A stretch of DNA of 64,000 nucleotides from Trichosporon coremiiforme (GCA_039545355.1 BCJJ01000002.1:1397518-1461517); one strand, 5' to 3'; positions 10,543 to 22,561 are shown, counted from the stretch's first letter. The notes: generated from the letters alone by a model not told the origin. Program-made: numbers and translations.

Positions 10543-10947
10543 GCCGAGATGCATTATGTACGACGAAGGTTATAGCGGGCTAAACACAGAGGTGCCTGAT
10601 CGCCGTCGTATCCAAGTCAGTGAGCGCCTTCCGTGTTTGCTCGCCGGGCGCACTGCGTGGCCATTGCACCCGAAACAGAATAGAAAAGAGCTTAAGAGAG
10701 AACTAACTGAACTCGTCCGGTTGTACGATAAGATTTCTTACAATTACACGTTGGTACTGTCGTCGCTGGGTGCTGTTTGGGAGAAAAGTGTGTATGAATG
10801 TTGGGTGTGGTGTGTGTGAACAAAAAGAAGCTGAGGGAAGGCCAAGCTAAAACTGGGTGGAAACTGTGACGAAGTGGAAATATACGTGGGTGATAGCGAC
10901 GAAAGGAAGAGAGAAAGAAAGAAAGAAAATGACTACGCGGATAGGCT
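10543..10947. other. Convergent intergenic region
   Basis: 405 bases between the stops of SNU66 (+) and the RhoGAP gene (-). It holds the two 3' ends, with AT-rich stretches and a (GAAA)n-like tract near 10905-10930. No gene is seen. Confidence 0.5.
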
Positions 10948-13900
10948 TTACTCGCGCTCGTCCTGGAACACGGTCTGCGCGTTCTCCACCATCCACTGCA
11001 CGCTCATCGCCTTGCCGGCCATGTCGCCGAACTCGCGGCCGGGGTCCTTCGAGCGCAGAAGCGTCGCTGCTGTTAGCTAAAGGAGAAGATGCGCTGCTAA
11101 GTTGTACTCACGTCCAAAGACAACACCCAGGTTCTGGCTCGTCATCAGGTTGACCGCGCTCTTCGCCGTGACACGGTTCAAGTGCAGCATGAGCACCTTG
11201 AGCGTGTTGTAGTGGTGCGTCGGCAGCTCCTTCAGCAGAGCGCACAAAGCCTGATGCTTGTTCTTTGCGTCGCGGATGTCTGGACGTTAGCTTAGCCTGT
11301 ATCAGATGGTGCGAAGCTGGACTCACTGGCTGCAGCAACAAAGCTCTCATGCAGGTCGTGCGTGAGCAGCGGATTCGGCAGCTGACGGAAGTACGACTTG
11401 AGCACCGACGTGATCGAGCTGATGTCGTTGAACGAGTCTGTGTCCATGAGGTCAAAGCGGTCGTAATTGCCGCGCTCGAACAGCTGCGTGATCGCCTTGG
11501 ACTGCGTCGATCCACCAGTCTTTCGGTAGATACCCTCGTACTCCATGCCGTTCGCCTCGACCGCATGCACACACTTGGTGACGATGACGGGCACGGGCGA
11601 CTGGTCGGCGGCCGCCTGCTCGGTGAGGTCGCGGCCGAACATGGACGGCGGGAGCGGTCCCTCGTCGATAGGCTCCTTCTTGATCTCCTTGCCAGTACAT
11701 GACTTCGGAAGCTTGTCGGCACACTTCGAGTGACAGACGATGCCACACTCTGTAGTTTGTCAGTTTTTGCAGAACACGGATCACCAAGCCAAAACTAAAC
11801 TCACGGCCACACTTGACTTCCTGGAGACCCCACATCTTGTCCTGGCACAGCTCGCAACGACCGAGACGCATCGTGCTGTGCTGCTGGAAGTTGTGCTCGC
11901 GGAGGCCGACCTCTGTAGAGGGTCGCATGCCGCCGTTCTTCTTCTCGCGATCGGCGGCAGTGAGCTTGGCGCCGGCGTTCGACTTGATCCACTTGAATCG
12001 GCGAGCAGGGGCGGCCTCGATGGGCTCCGGCTTCGGGACGCGGATAACGCGGGCGGTCTCCTCCTGAACTTCCGGCAGAGTCGGGGCGAGGGAAGACATG
12101 GACGAGCTGCCAGCCTTGTGTCCGTGAAGAGCAGGCGTGAGAGTGGACGCCGAGGATGAGCTCTTGAGCTTGTTCTCCATGCTCTCCATCTGGCGGGACA
12201 GCTGTGAGTTGAGCTCGGCAAGCTCTTCGTTCTTAGCGGCAAGAGATGTCGACTCTTCAAGGAACTGCTGCTTCGTCTCGCGCAGTTCGTTAATCTCACG
12301 CTGCAACACTTCACGTTGCGCGGACAGCGGCCCGATCTCGTCGCGGTACTGCTCCTTGATGGTCTCAAGACGCCTGCTAAGCGAATGACCGAGGGTGTTC
12401 GGAGCGTCGTCGACGTACTCCATCTCGCCCGTAGCGACGCCTCCCTTGGTGGCCTGCAACTCTTCCACCTCGGCGAGCGAGATGTCACGCTGCGCACGAA
12501 GTCGCGAGATGTCTCGTTCGAGAGTCGAGAGGCTGTTGACCAGGTCCTGGGATCGGCGGCGCATATTTTCCGCCCTGCGCTCATCACTGGAGATGACTGA
12601 AAGACGAGCAGTCTGGCCATGGACCTGGGCACGCAGACGTGAGTTCTCCGCCTCCAGCTCACGGCGCAATGCCACCTCCTTATCATACTCTTCACCTGCG
12701 ATCGTCAATCCTTCGCTATAATGCTGACTCGAACGCTTAGCTCCAGTGTACTTGTTCTTGAGCATGGTCGCCGTGTCCCGCAGGTTGTCGTGCTCGCGGA
12801 TAATTTCGTTGAGCAATGTGATGTCGACTGACACCTCGGTCGCATCCGGCGCAGCAGAGGCCACAAGCTCCTTCAGACTGATGATCGCATTCTCGGGATC
12901 CATGCGGACGGAGATTGCAGACTCAACCGACGGGCGACGACGAGGTGTTCCGGCGGGCGGCAACTTGCTATCACTGGGCGAGAGCAGACCCTGCTGTTGC
13001 GGAATCTTGTCCGAGCCATTGGGGATAGGCGGGCTGTGCGAGATGGTGACGACGGCAGGGGATTCGGGAGAAGCTGAAGCCGATGACTCGCCTGTCGCAG
13101 CCTGAGACGGGGCCTGGGACGCATGGGAGTCGACCGACGACGTAGCCTTCTCGCGGGCCTCCTTGACGGCCACAATCTCAGCCGCAGACTTGCCCGAGCT
13201 CTCCATCTCCTGTAATAAGCTGGCAAAATCAGGGTCGGACAGCGAGAACGACATGTTGCCGAGCTTGGGAGCAGAGATCCGAGGGCCCGCTTTGCCGTCG
13301 GGCGACTCCTCACTGGGAGCAGACACGCGGATCGTTTCAGGTGACTGAGGAACCGGTGACGACGAGCGCCCCTTGTCGACAGCGGGAACCGCCTTGATTG
13401 TGGCTTCAGAGCTTTCCGGCGAGACGTTGGTCGCACGTGTCGGCGAAGTGACGGTTGTAGGAGTCGACGACCGGGGTGGCTGATCGCTGGACGACGCTCG
13501 TAAGGGAGACGGCGCACGCGGCTCGGCCGCGAACGTGGTGGCGGCGCCATCCACGCTGAAGACCATGCCCGGGTTGATCGACCTCCTCTTCGACGCCTTC
13601 GTGGTCGGCACACCGAGCCCAGCGCCGCCGGACGGGCTAAGAGCAGGTGTGTTTGTCAGCGAGCGTGGTCCCATAGGTGAGGGGTTGCGCTGTGGGGTCG
13701 CCAGCGATCCACTGAGATTTGGTGCGGAGGGTGAAGACTGGACCGATGTTCCACCGGGCGTTCCAACAATTGTGATGGCGTACGGACTGGCGGGCCTCAG
13801 TGGCATAACCGGGCTGGCCGTGGCTGAGCGTGAAACCTCGTTGTCGCTGGACCAGTCTCTTGACGAGACCTGCGTCGTGTCCAGAGACGGGGCGCCTTGA

Positions 13901-14978
13901 CGTGGAGTGACAAAGGCTGGAGAACCAGGTCGAGCGCCTGTGCGTATCGTAGGACTGCTGCCATGGTCGGCGCTCGGTTCGCGCGAATGAGGTTTACCGG
14001 TGGGTTGCGTTTCAGTGTAGGGGCTGGAGAGTGAACGTTGCGGCGACGCCGGTCGCACGCTGGACTGGAATGTCGGCGATGTCGGCGCAGAGGAGTTGCG
14101 GTCTTGCGGAGGCTGCACGGCGCCGGACGCAAGCAGGTTGAGCGACGTCGATGTCGACAGCGCTGGGAGCCGTGCCACGCCTCCTGGAAGCGGGCTGACT
14201 GTGTCAGCGCCGCCTTCCCGCTCGGCGCGCTTCTTCTCGGCCTCGGCCCGCTCGCGCTCTTTCCTGGCCGCACGCTGGCGCTTGGCTTCGGCATGTCGTC
14301 TTGATCGCGCTACACGCTCATTGTGACATGACATGCAGTAGATGCCCTGCGTCGTCTTGGCGAAGACCAGCTCCTCAATGCGACGTTTGCAGGTTCGGCA
14401 GGTGAAGCAGTGAGCGTGGTACGACTCATCGCCCGTCATGATAGCTTCTTCGGTGATGGCTTGTTTGCACACGAAACACTGCCAATGTTAGCCAGGGCAC
14501 GGACATGGAACCTTGTTCGACGATCGAACGCGACGCGCAACGCAAGCTATTACGGCTGTCTCGAACTTACCTGGTAAGAGCAGTTTCCGCACACGGGGTT
14601 GCCATCGGAAAGCAGGAGAAGGTTTGTGTCTGCAGAGACCTTTTCGTTGCACTTTGCGCAGCGAAAGCAGTCGACGTGCCACAGCGCAGAGCTAGAGGAG
14701 CGGGTCAGCATCGTTACATCCAAGAAAAGTGGTCATTGGAGCCGGTCCGGTGGGCTAGCGGATCCGGAGAGATAGTCGACTCACCCAAACGCGACGACGA
14801 TTCCGCCGTTCTCCTGGTCGATGACCTTCTTACATCCTCCGCAGCGAGCCTCCATCTCGCCCAGAGATGTTACTGATGACATGGCCTCTTGGTTCACGCC
14901 GTTAACGGATTGACGATGCGAGGAGCGCCTTGACCTCGAGAGGTCTGGGGTAGCAAGGGTGCTATCGACCTCGGTCAT
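10948..14978 (-). CDS. Rho GTPase-activating protein with two LIM domains and a C1 domain
   Basis: Six exons: complement(join(10948..11069, 11112..11279, 11327..11749, 11805..14478, 14571..14691, 14785..14978)), 1233 residues. All junctions keep frame. LIM 1 begins at C46 (CGGCKKVI...WHVDCFRCAKC) and LIM 2 at about 106 (CFVCKQ...YHAHCFTCRTCKRR). A long Ser/Pro-rich disordered part follows, then a coiled coil, a C1 domain (HSTMRLGRCELC...CGIVCHSKC, about 965-1015) and RhoGAP (about 1035-1215: VHAVEANGMEYEGIYRKTGG with the arginine finger, then SYFRQLPNPLLT). This is the fungal Rga-type architecture controlling Cdc42/Rho1 in polarity. C1 may bind membrane lipid. The 5' flank is unusually long and repeat-rich, perhaps a large regulated leader. 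Confidence 0.92.
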
Positions 14979-16181
14979 TGTTCGTCAACTTTCGAGGTCG
15001 GACAAAAGGCGGGAAGACGGAAGGATGGTGCGATGGTGACGGAGGGTAGCGGCGCGCGTCCTTCAAATATTCCCTTAGATGTCGACGGAAGGCATTACCT
15101 ATGCACGCGTGCTGAGAATAAGGATGGTGTTGAGCAGCGGAAACTTTTGCTGTGTGTCGGGCGTGTGTGTGTGTGTTCGTGTGTGTGCGTTACCGAGGTG
15201 GATTGAGTGTTGGCACCTACCTGCCAGTTACGCAATGATCGAGATCGAGATCAGGCTCGGACACGCGTGGGAGGCAAGGCCAAGTAAGGGTCGGGGGTTG
15301 GGTGAGAGAGGGCGAAAAGAGGCCGACAACCGTGCGACCGACGCGACGGAAGCAACGCTGACCGAAATGAACCGAAAGGATGGAGAGAAAAGAAAGGGAA
15401 CGAGGAGGAGGGGACAGCAAGCAACTGTGTCGAGGAAGATGGCCGGGGAGAGCGGAGGAAGGGTGGTTATGGGTATGAAAGGTTAGGTAAATGGGAGAGA
15501 GGTGGAGAGGACGAGGGAAGGTGACGGTCGCAAAGAGGTCGCGACGACTGGCGGAAGTAGAAGCCGGTCCAGTAGTGACACTTCGGTCCGTCAACGTCTG
15601 GCCGTCCTGATCGTGTCGCGTTCGGGCAGTCGACAGTCCTAAGGCTGGGTCGACGCTGGGACTGTGGTTGTGTCGTTCGGTCGGAACGACTTTGTTCGTG
15701 GAGTGATGAGTGGTGGTGCTGGTGCGCTATTGGTGTGCGTCGGTGCGCGGCGGCTGTGAGCTGTGGATGCTGAAGCGCGACAAGAGCACAGCTGGCAGGG
15801 GCGGCAGGAGCGGCAGGTGCAGGAGCAGGTGTCTGCGGGGGGGGGCCCTGCGTAGGGAGGTGTTTTGGTTGCGGCGAGTTGCGAGTTTGGGATATTGGGA
15901 TGAGACAGAGCGCACGATTGTGAGTCGAGCGTGCCGTTATGCCGTTGTGGTGCCGTGCCGAGGAAGAGGTTCAGCTGGTGCGCAGTGAGAGAAGCGCGGG
16001 GTTGAGACAGTGGGCTGGGTTGTGACGGCTGCGATCACAGTGGGTGAGGAGGAGTCTGCGAGCGGCACAGCGAGGGGGAAGACGAGCCGTCAAGCGGTCA
16101 AGTTGCTGCGATGGCGTTTCTCCAGAAACAGAGACGGGGTACGGGGCGCAGTCAGTGCGCTTTGGCCTCTCGGTTCTGGCT

Positions 16182-16184
<3 letters not shown>

Positions 16185-16236
<52 letters not shown>
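16185..16236 (+). repeat. Hexanucleotide microsatellite (TGGCTC)n
   Basis: Eight or more near-perfect copies of TGGCTC. Its translation creates the Ser-Gln or Ala-Leu runs seen in shadow frames. Confidence 0.9.
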
Positions 16237-16238
<2 letters not shown>

Positions 16239-16496
16239 TCGGGCTAGGGCAATTGCTGCTATTGCTGCACTGGGACACCTGGTGATGTGTGGGCGGGTGG
16301 GCGTCGGTGGGAGAGGCGCGAGGGAACGGGCGAGTCGCAATCGCACTTCGGGTGCTTTGGATGTGTACGTGTCTATGATGTGGTACAGAGAATGTTATTG
16401 TGTGGATAGAGCAAAGTGCGAATGCCGCGGTGCCGAGTGGTGGGGACGGGGCGGTGGAAGGAATGGCGGACTTGGCAGAATGATGACTGGGCGCAG

Positions 16497-16552
16497 AATG
16501 CAGAGTGCAGAGTGCAGAGTGCAGAGTGCAGAGCGCAGAGTGCAGAGCGCAG
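16497..16552 (+). repeat. Heptanucleotide repeat (GTGCAGA)n
   Basis: About eight tandem copies of a GTGCAGA/GCGCAGA unit, some with a T/C change. It is part of a microsatellite cluster within 540 bases. Confidence 0.85.
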
Positions 16553-16565
16553 AGGGCGTCGGGCA

Positions 16566-16597
16566 AGTGGACGGGTGGACGGGTGGACGGGCGGACG
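16566..16597 (+). repeat. Octanucleotide repeat (GTGGACGG)n
   Basis: Four imperfect tandem copies of GTGGACGG, directly after the GTGCAGA repeat. Confidence 0.75.
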
Positions 16598-16685
16598 CGT
16601 CTTGTGCAGGGTGAGCAGGGTACAGGGTCAACCGGAGTTGGCTGGGCGCTAGCTGCCGAGATGGTGAGATGGTGAGCTGTCCGCT

Positions 16686-16720
16686 GAGCGAGTGAGCGAG
16701 TGAGTGAGTGAGTGAGTGAC
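16686..16720 (+). repeat. Tetranucleotide repeat (GAGT/GAGC)n
   Basis: Eight or so copies of GAGT/GAGC. Fourth member of the local microsatellite cluster. Confidence 0.85.
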
Positions 16721-19700
16721 TTTCGGTCCAAAGGGCAAACCGCACATTGACGCTCTCGACATTGCGTGCATGAGCCGTGCGCCGTGCATAGCTTGGGCAA
16801 AGCTAGCACTGCTAGACTGACGAGCTGGCCACTGACCCTGCAGGACAGGCAGGACATGCAAGACACCGTTGTGTGTGGACAGCCTGGACGGCTAGACAGT
16901 CAGGGCACCGCTCCGGCCCTATCCATCTCCTGCATCCTGCGTCCTGTACCCTGCACCCTGCCGGCTGCCCGTCCAGCCCCCTCTCGCGTACGCGCCCTCA
17001 CCCCCGTTCTCTTACCCTCTTCGTCGTTGCATGTTCGTTCCACGCTGCCGTTCCAGCGAAAGATCCCGCCCCGCCCCGCGCGCGTCGGCGCGTCCAGCAC
17101 GGCCACCCCTTCAGGGATGTGTCACGTGGTTATTTCCTGACATTCCCTGACATCCATCGCCAGCTCACTTCACATCTTACGCGCCGCACATCCACAGATG
17201 TCGGCAGGTGAATGACAACTTGTGAGTCTATTGCCCTTGACTATTGCTTCCTTTTTCACTGTGCGCCGTTCAACGCTCCGCGATGAATTGCTACAGACAA
17301 TGCAGGCTGTGGCAGAACTCTCGTTCACCGCCGAGTGCCCGAGCAGGTGAGCGCACGAACAGGGCCGAGCACCGACGCGTGACGCGTGTAATGCAGGTAT
17401 GCGGGGCGGTGAAAAGACGCGTCGGCGCGTCGGTTCCCAGAATCTGCAGACGTCCAGACCCACTGTTCCAGATCCGACCAGGAGCTGCCAGGAGCCTCGA
17501 GCCAGGCTGGCGGGCGATCTCGGCTCTGCACTTGCACATCGCTGTGACCCCAATTTCGATGCATCCTGTCTAGTCTCCATTTGTGCCGTTCGGCCACGTC
17601 TACAGCTATGCACATTTGGTCGCACAAGAGTCCGGAGTGAGGGTCTTGAGTCGGGCGGTGAGGTTGCGCACCTGCATCGATGCATAGCGGTGCCGAAGTA
17701 CTGGAATGCAGCCTGGGCAGACAGTCCATCACATGACGACGGGCACGCTCGGACCTCTCCCGTCTCATCGGCCCATCGCAATGTCGGTGCCGCAATCAGC
17801 AGGTCGTAAACAAGGTGCAGGAATGCAGGAAGCATGTGCGATATGAGCGCCATATTACTCATTTACTCTCTTCAGGATACACCCATTGTGTGCCGCGCGC
17901 AGCCGTGCGCAGTGCTGTGCAGCAGTGCAGCGGACAGGAGTAGATGCCAAATCGGGGGTACGATGCTCGACACACTGGGGCAGGGGCAAAGGGGATAGCG
18001 ACACGAGGGCGTCGAATTGTCTGGAGACATTGGCCCTTCAACCCGGCCAGGAGATGGCTTCGTACGACGGGGGATGGGATTACGGGGAGCAGCGAGTCTC
18101 TCTGCAGGCGGCACACCTACAGTTACTGCAGGGTCGCGCGTGCTTGAAGTGGTGACATGAGCTAGGTACATCGTTCATGAGGGGTCGCGAGGGAGGAGCT
18201 AATGCTGTAACGTTTTCGAGCCACGACGCACCGCTGTACACATGTCGTCCGTGAGAGATCTTGAATCTAAGAAAGGCTTCCTCCGATCTCGAAGTCACGT
18301 AACCTTTCTGTCGCCGTCACTTGCCTGCTTGCTCGCAGCGCTCAACGGTTCGCGGGGTCTCCAGAGCATGCACAGTGTGATTCAACGGGCAAAGCTTGAA
18401 GATAGCGAGGGTTGCGTGCCGTGCTGTGCCACAGTGGCAGGATGGCTGTTCATGCTTTCTTGCGTTCGGCGCCTCTCACAAAGGAACCACATGCGAACGA
18501 CTCGAGACGCCTGGCGCAACCTCGGGATAACCACACATATTCAAGCTGCCTACTGGATCGCTCTCGCCTACGGCGGTCACGAACCTTACGCTGCTGTTCC
18601 AACATCCTATGTCAGTCCCACTCGCAAAACGGCTGCTGGATGAACCACCTCGGCTCTGCGTAGGCAGTTGCGCAGCTTCGAGCTCAAGACCGAAAGGGCT
18701 CGCGATCTGAATGAGACTCCCGATGCCGAGCTCGGTGACGGGCGCTCATCCCCACCTGGCAGAGATGGACACGGGCACAAGCACAAGGCAGAAGCCGGGG
18801 GTGACGGACATTCCGTCCCCCGCACCGTCTCCGCACCGGATATGCCGACATGGCCGCACGCTTATTCCTGGCGCAGCACTTGGCCTGCACAAGGTCCGCA
18901 GTGTACCTGGGTTGTCAGCTATTTAGAGACTCTGCCGTATTCATGGATATCCTCGGAAGCGTCGGATCCTATCCGTCAGACTTCGCCCCTTGCGCCTGGC
19001 TTACAGCATGCCACCTTGTTTCTGCTGCAGTTCTGACGCCCTTCTACCAGAAAAGGTAGTGTGCGAAGGAGCACCTCTGTTCCTATCCGCCCCACTGTGT
19101 TTGTTGTTTGTTGCGTGTTGACTAGCAGCTGGGCCCAACAATCCATACCCTCGGTTCGCATCCGAGACTGCGTCGTGTACGCGAGACGCGTCGTCCCTTG
19201 CACCCTTCTTGCCCTATTGTTCATAGCGACGGCTTTACGTATCCGCAGTTACGACGTCAATTCAATCGCATTCCAGTGAACTCCTCTGTCTGTACCTCTG
19301 CACACTCCTACAGTCGTACGCACACTTGCACATCACACATCCGGCACGCCACCTCCTCATCGGACGCCGCGTTCCTCTCGGTGCTGTGATCGATCACCAT
19401 GGGCGCGAGCCACCCACAATTCGCTTGGGACGCGCGCTTACGCGCGCTTACATTGCCTACATTGCTGCAATGACCTGTCCCTCAGCATGTCATTAACAAT
19501 TAACCACGTTCTCAATCTTCGGCCGAGAGCCGACTCATCGCCGCTGTCCGTGCGTTCATATCGGTTTCAGTATCCGAGGGTCGGTTCGTTAGTCTGCGCG
19601 TCGCAACTGGGACAGTTTCTTCAGCAAAGTAATACATGACAGGGCAAACACGACGCCAACCCGGCACGCCGGCGCGGGACTGACGTACGCGTTTCCAATG

Positions 19701-19950
19701 GATTTTCTATTGTACGTTGTTTCTCTTGTTGTGGTTTGGTTGATGCTGCGGAATAGTGATATTGAGTTGTTCGCGAAAGAAGAAACAGGCATGGGTTGTG
19801 GAATTGAGGTCCGGATTCAGAGCCTGGTTTACTCGAGCTCATGTGGCTCGCTCACCAGGTTGCAGTTGGGGTAGACAACTAGCTTACTCGGGCTCATTGG
19901 ATTGCCCGCTCGCTATGTCAACTGAGCAGCCATGCTCACTGCAAAATCTC

Positions 19951-21831
19951 CTACTGGAATGCCTCTGGCGGGATCGTGGCGCGAATCTCCTGGAAGTTGA
20001 CAACTGCGCGCTCGACATCCCAGGCGTTCTGCGCGAGACATAGTTCCGAAAACTGCGCGTTCATGCCAGTCCGCTGGCGGACCTGCTCGACCATGGCAGC
20101 CTTTTGAGCGGCCTCGTCGCCAGGCGCCGCAGTGACAGTCACGGCAGGGATGGGGACAGCTCCCACGGCGGGAGGCACGATCGAGATGTCACCCTTCACG
20201 AGGGTCGCCTTGTTGTCCCAGCTGCCGGTGCTGCCAAGATACGAGTGGACGACCATGGTGTCGGAGAGAATCACGCACGGATAACCCTTCGATGCAGCGG
20301 GAGTTCCGGGGGGAGGCGCCGCAAGGATGAAGGTTCGGGTGAAGGACCGGTAGGTCATGGAAGGGACTGCAGAGTCAGAAAACGACGTTCTAATGGAAAA
20401 GCACTCACGCTCTTGGAATTCTCCCTGAATAACGGCCGAGATGCGGTCGTTGTTGGTGTCGAAGTACCACGCATCGATCGACCACTTGTTGGCATCCTCG
20501 AGCGGGTGCTTCGTATCCGGCACCGATTTCATAAGCCATCGAACGAGCTCCGCTTGGTCCATCGGCGACTTCAGAGTCTTGACACGCTGCTCGACAGTCG
20601 TGCAAGAGCGGAAGAAGTTGCGCCCAGGAAGCGTCACCCAAGCCTCGAAAGACACGGGCTGCGGTCGGCTCGAACGAGACTTCGCGAGCTCTGTGGCCTG
20701 TGCCGATCGCGAGGGCAGAGTATTGGCGGAGATAGAGATCGTCGCCTCTGGGTGATAGAAGTCCAAAGCCTCCACTCGGTTGTTGTCCCAGAGAGGGAAG
20801 AAGCGCCCGCAGAAGTCCATGACGGCGGACTTGCAAGCCTCGTTCTCCTCGAAGGCTGTTGTGACGTCGATGGGGTAGGTGAAGGGTCGCGCGGCCAAGG
20901 GCTTGCGCTCGTCCTCGGTACGCTTGACGATCGGCTTGCGCTCCAGAGGAAAGACGATGCGGTTCAGCTGCACACTGTCGAGTATGAGAAGACCAGGGAA
21001 GCGGCGAAGAACGTCGTGCTGGTACTTTTCGCCACCATCGGGACGTTGCAGCATCTCCTCACGGAACTTGGTTCCCTCCAGCTTCAGCTCGACGAGACTC
21101 TTCAGAGAGCCAGCCGCGGACGACGCCTTGCCCTTCTGTTCTCCGGGTGATTGGAGATGCTTCAGCTCATCGCTCTTAGCGATGGGGTTGTTGCTAAGAT
21201 CGAGTGCACGGATGTAGGGAAGACAAATAGGTAACTTGGAGAGTTGATGGAGCGATTTGAAGCCGTTGTGTGCCAAGGACATGGTGACGATGCGGTTCTC
21301 AGGTGTCTCGAGGGTGGTTTGGATCAGCTTCCAGAAAACATGACCAGCATTCGCAGGTGCCTCAGGGCTGCCTGGGGGTGCAATGCCATGCTCCTTCAGC
21401 CAAGGATCGTTGGCGAGGTCCGACATATTGACGACGCCTGGGGCGACGAGACGAGAGCGCAGCCAGTTTTTGATCTCCTCGCCGCGGATGACCTCGCTGA
21501 GCTTGCTGTGCTGCTGTCGTCTGATCTGCTCGGCGCGGGAACCGTTGTCCTTCAGGATGTCAGGCGTTCCTTCGGGGGCGCGCCTGTTGTTGGAGGGGTT
21601 GAGATTGGCTCCGCGGCGCTTGCCCTTAGCAGAGGAACCGGAGGAGCCACTGATGCGACTCGCGAGCGAGCCTCCGTCCGGCTTGGCGTAGGGCGCATCG
21701 CGGTTTCGGCGACCGCTCTGCAAGTGCCGGATGAAGGATGGAGGTAGGTTCGCAAGTCGTGAGGGGTGGGTGCGAAAGCGATCGGCGGAAGGTGGAGTTT
21801 GTGGTTGTGACGATGGTGACCCGTACGACAT
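19951..21831 (-). CDS. MEX67: mRNA export receptor Mex67 / NXF1
   Basis: Body: complement(join(19951..20366, 20409..21831)), 612 residues from the ATG at 21831. The 42-nt intron (GTGAGT...CTGCAG) is in frame and stop-free; removal gives EFQELPSMTYRSFTRTFIL. Domains in order: basic N-terminus (GKRRGANLNPSNNRR), leucine-rich repeats (IRALDLSNNPI, LKSLVELKLEGTKF, FPGLLILDSVQLN), NTF2-like domain (ACKSAVMDFCGRFFPLWDNN to FILAAP...CVILSDTM), and a C-terminal UBA-like TAP-C fold (VEQVRQRTGMNAQFSELCLA, NAWDVERAV) that binds FG nucleoporins. With Mtr2 it carries mRNPs through the pore. No RRM is evident. The first exon is ambiguous: an exon at 22421-22561 joins in phase to 21717, giving a 621-residue form (see findings). 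Confidence 0.93.
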   Translation of the reverse strand: MSYGSPSSQPQTPPSADRFRTHPSRLANLPPSFIRHLQSGRRNRDAPYAKPDGGSLASRISGSSGSSAKGKRRGANLNPSNNRRAPEGTPDILKDNGSRAEQIRRQQHSKLSEVIRGEEIKNWLRSRLVAPGVVNMSDLANDPWLKEHGIAPPGSPEAPANAGHVFWKLIQTTLETPENRIVTMSLAHNGFKSLHQLSKLPICLPYIRALDLSNNPIAKSDELKHLQSPGEQKGKASSAAGSLKSLVELKLEGTKFREEMLQRPDGGEKYQHDVLRRFPGLLILDSVQLNRIVFPLERKPIVKRTEDERKPLAARPFTYPIDVTTAFEENEACKSAVMDFCGRFFPLWDNNRVEALDFYHPEATISISANTLPSRSAQATELAKSRSSRPQPVSFEAWVTLPGRNFFRSCTTVEQRVKTLKSPMDQAELVRWLMKSVPDTKHPLEDANKWSIDAWYFDTNNDRISAVIQGEFQERECFSIRTSFSDSAVPSMTYRSFTRTFILAAPPPGTPAASKGYPCVILSDTMVVHSYLGSTGSWDNKATLVKGDISIVPPAVGAVPIPAVTVTAAPGDEAAQKAAMVEQVRQRTGMNAQFSELCLAQNAWDVERAVVNFQEIRATIPPEAFQ

Positions 21832-22285
21832 GGTTGATTGAGGAAGGAAGAACGAGTGTCAGCCTCAGTAGATGACGAACAGAGGAACGGTCGAAAGACT
21901 GCTGGAGCTCGAAGGCAGGATGCTGCGACGCATCCGTGGTGGTTGTTACCGAGTTGGCAGTATGAGACGAGATAGACGTTGTGAAAGCAGAAGGAGAGAA
22001 GGCGAACAAGTGTGACTGCACGAGGGGGACCAGTACACTCGCCTGCCTACGGCGTGGGAAGGCATGCGGCCCGCAGACGACTGTACAGTGAGTGTGTGTC
22101 GGGCGGCAAAGCCTTGCCTTGCGCCCCCCGGCAGCTCTTAATACAGCACCGGGCAAGCCCGGAACGCAGGCTGGCCAGGCAGCGGCGGCCGCCCGCCGCA
22201 TGGGCTAGACCGATTTTCACACAGCACACAGCACACGCCCGATCGTCGTGATCGTCTCTTGCTTGACCCTGCGCTCTCCTTCTGC

Positions 22286-22291
22286 TTTATA
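22286..22291 (-). promoter_or_regulatory. TATA box upstream of the downstream MEX67 start
   Basis: Reading on the minus strand, GAGTATAAAGCAG contains TATAAA, 455 bases upstream of the ATG at 21831 and within the proposed 703-nt first intron. It could drive a shorter MEX67 transcript. Confidence 0.4.
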
Positions 22292-22420
22292 CTCCTCGCT
22301 GATCACTGAGTGCGCATCAACGCAATCGATTGCCAACGATACCGATGATAGATGATCCGTCGGCGTCCACGATTGCCAAGCAGTGATAACCTGGAGAAGA
22401 GCAGCTCACGTTGTACTTAC

Positions 22421-22561
22421 CTGATCCAGCGGTCCGCTGCTTCGGGCGCCTCGCCTGTTGCGACCAGCCCGCCCGACGCCGCCATCCAAGTCCATCTTGT
22501 CCTCGTTCGCAACACCGGCGCCGCGGAGGGCACTGGAGAACGCGCGTGCACCGCCACTCAT
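22421..22561 (-). CDS. MEX67: Probable alternative first coding exon of MEX67
   Basis: Exactly 47 codons run from an ATG at 22561 (MSGGARAFSSALRGAGVANE to RSSGPLDQ) to a perfect GTAAGT donor at 22420, in phase 0. The protein segment is Arg/Gly-rich, like Mex67 N-termini. A good acceptor (TTGCAG ending at 21718, after a pyrimidine stretch) would join it in phase to SGRRNRDAPYAKPDGG in the MEX67 frame, dropping the first 38 residues of the internal start. If spliced so, the intron is 703 nt, long for this genome. It could instead belong to a separate small transcript. Confidence 0.5.

Larger units (their letters stand above)
14979..19950. other. Five-kilobase stretch without a supported gene
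   Basis: The largest gap in the window, between the 5' end of the RhoGAP gene and the 3' end of MEX67. Open frames of up to 258 codons exist on the minus strand, but they are low-complexity products of the microsatellites (for example S/Q alternation from the GGCTCT repeat), and none has family features. A GT-rich tract lies near 15160-15190. Three ACGCGT hexamers cluster at 17374-17422. I see no tRNA, rRNA or transposon here. Confidence 0.5.

Noticed and set aside
16090..16866. 258-codon minus-strand frame
   Set aside because: Its composition is made by microsatellites (SQSQSQ, LHSALCTLHSA, HSLTHSL); no domain and no splice partner.
17170..17862. 230-codon minus-strand frame
   Set aside because: No family resemblance, no promoter or splice context, and overlapping frames of similar length on the plus strand.
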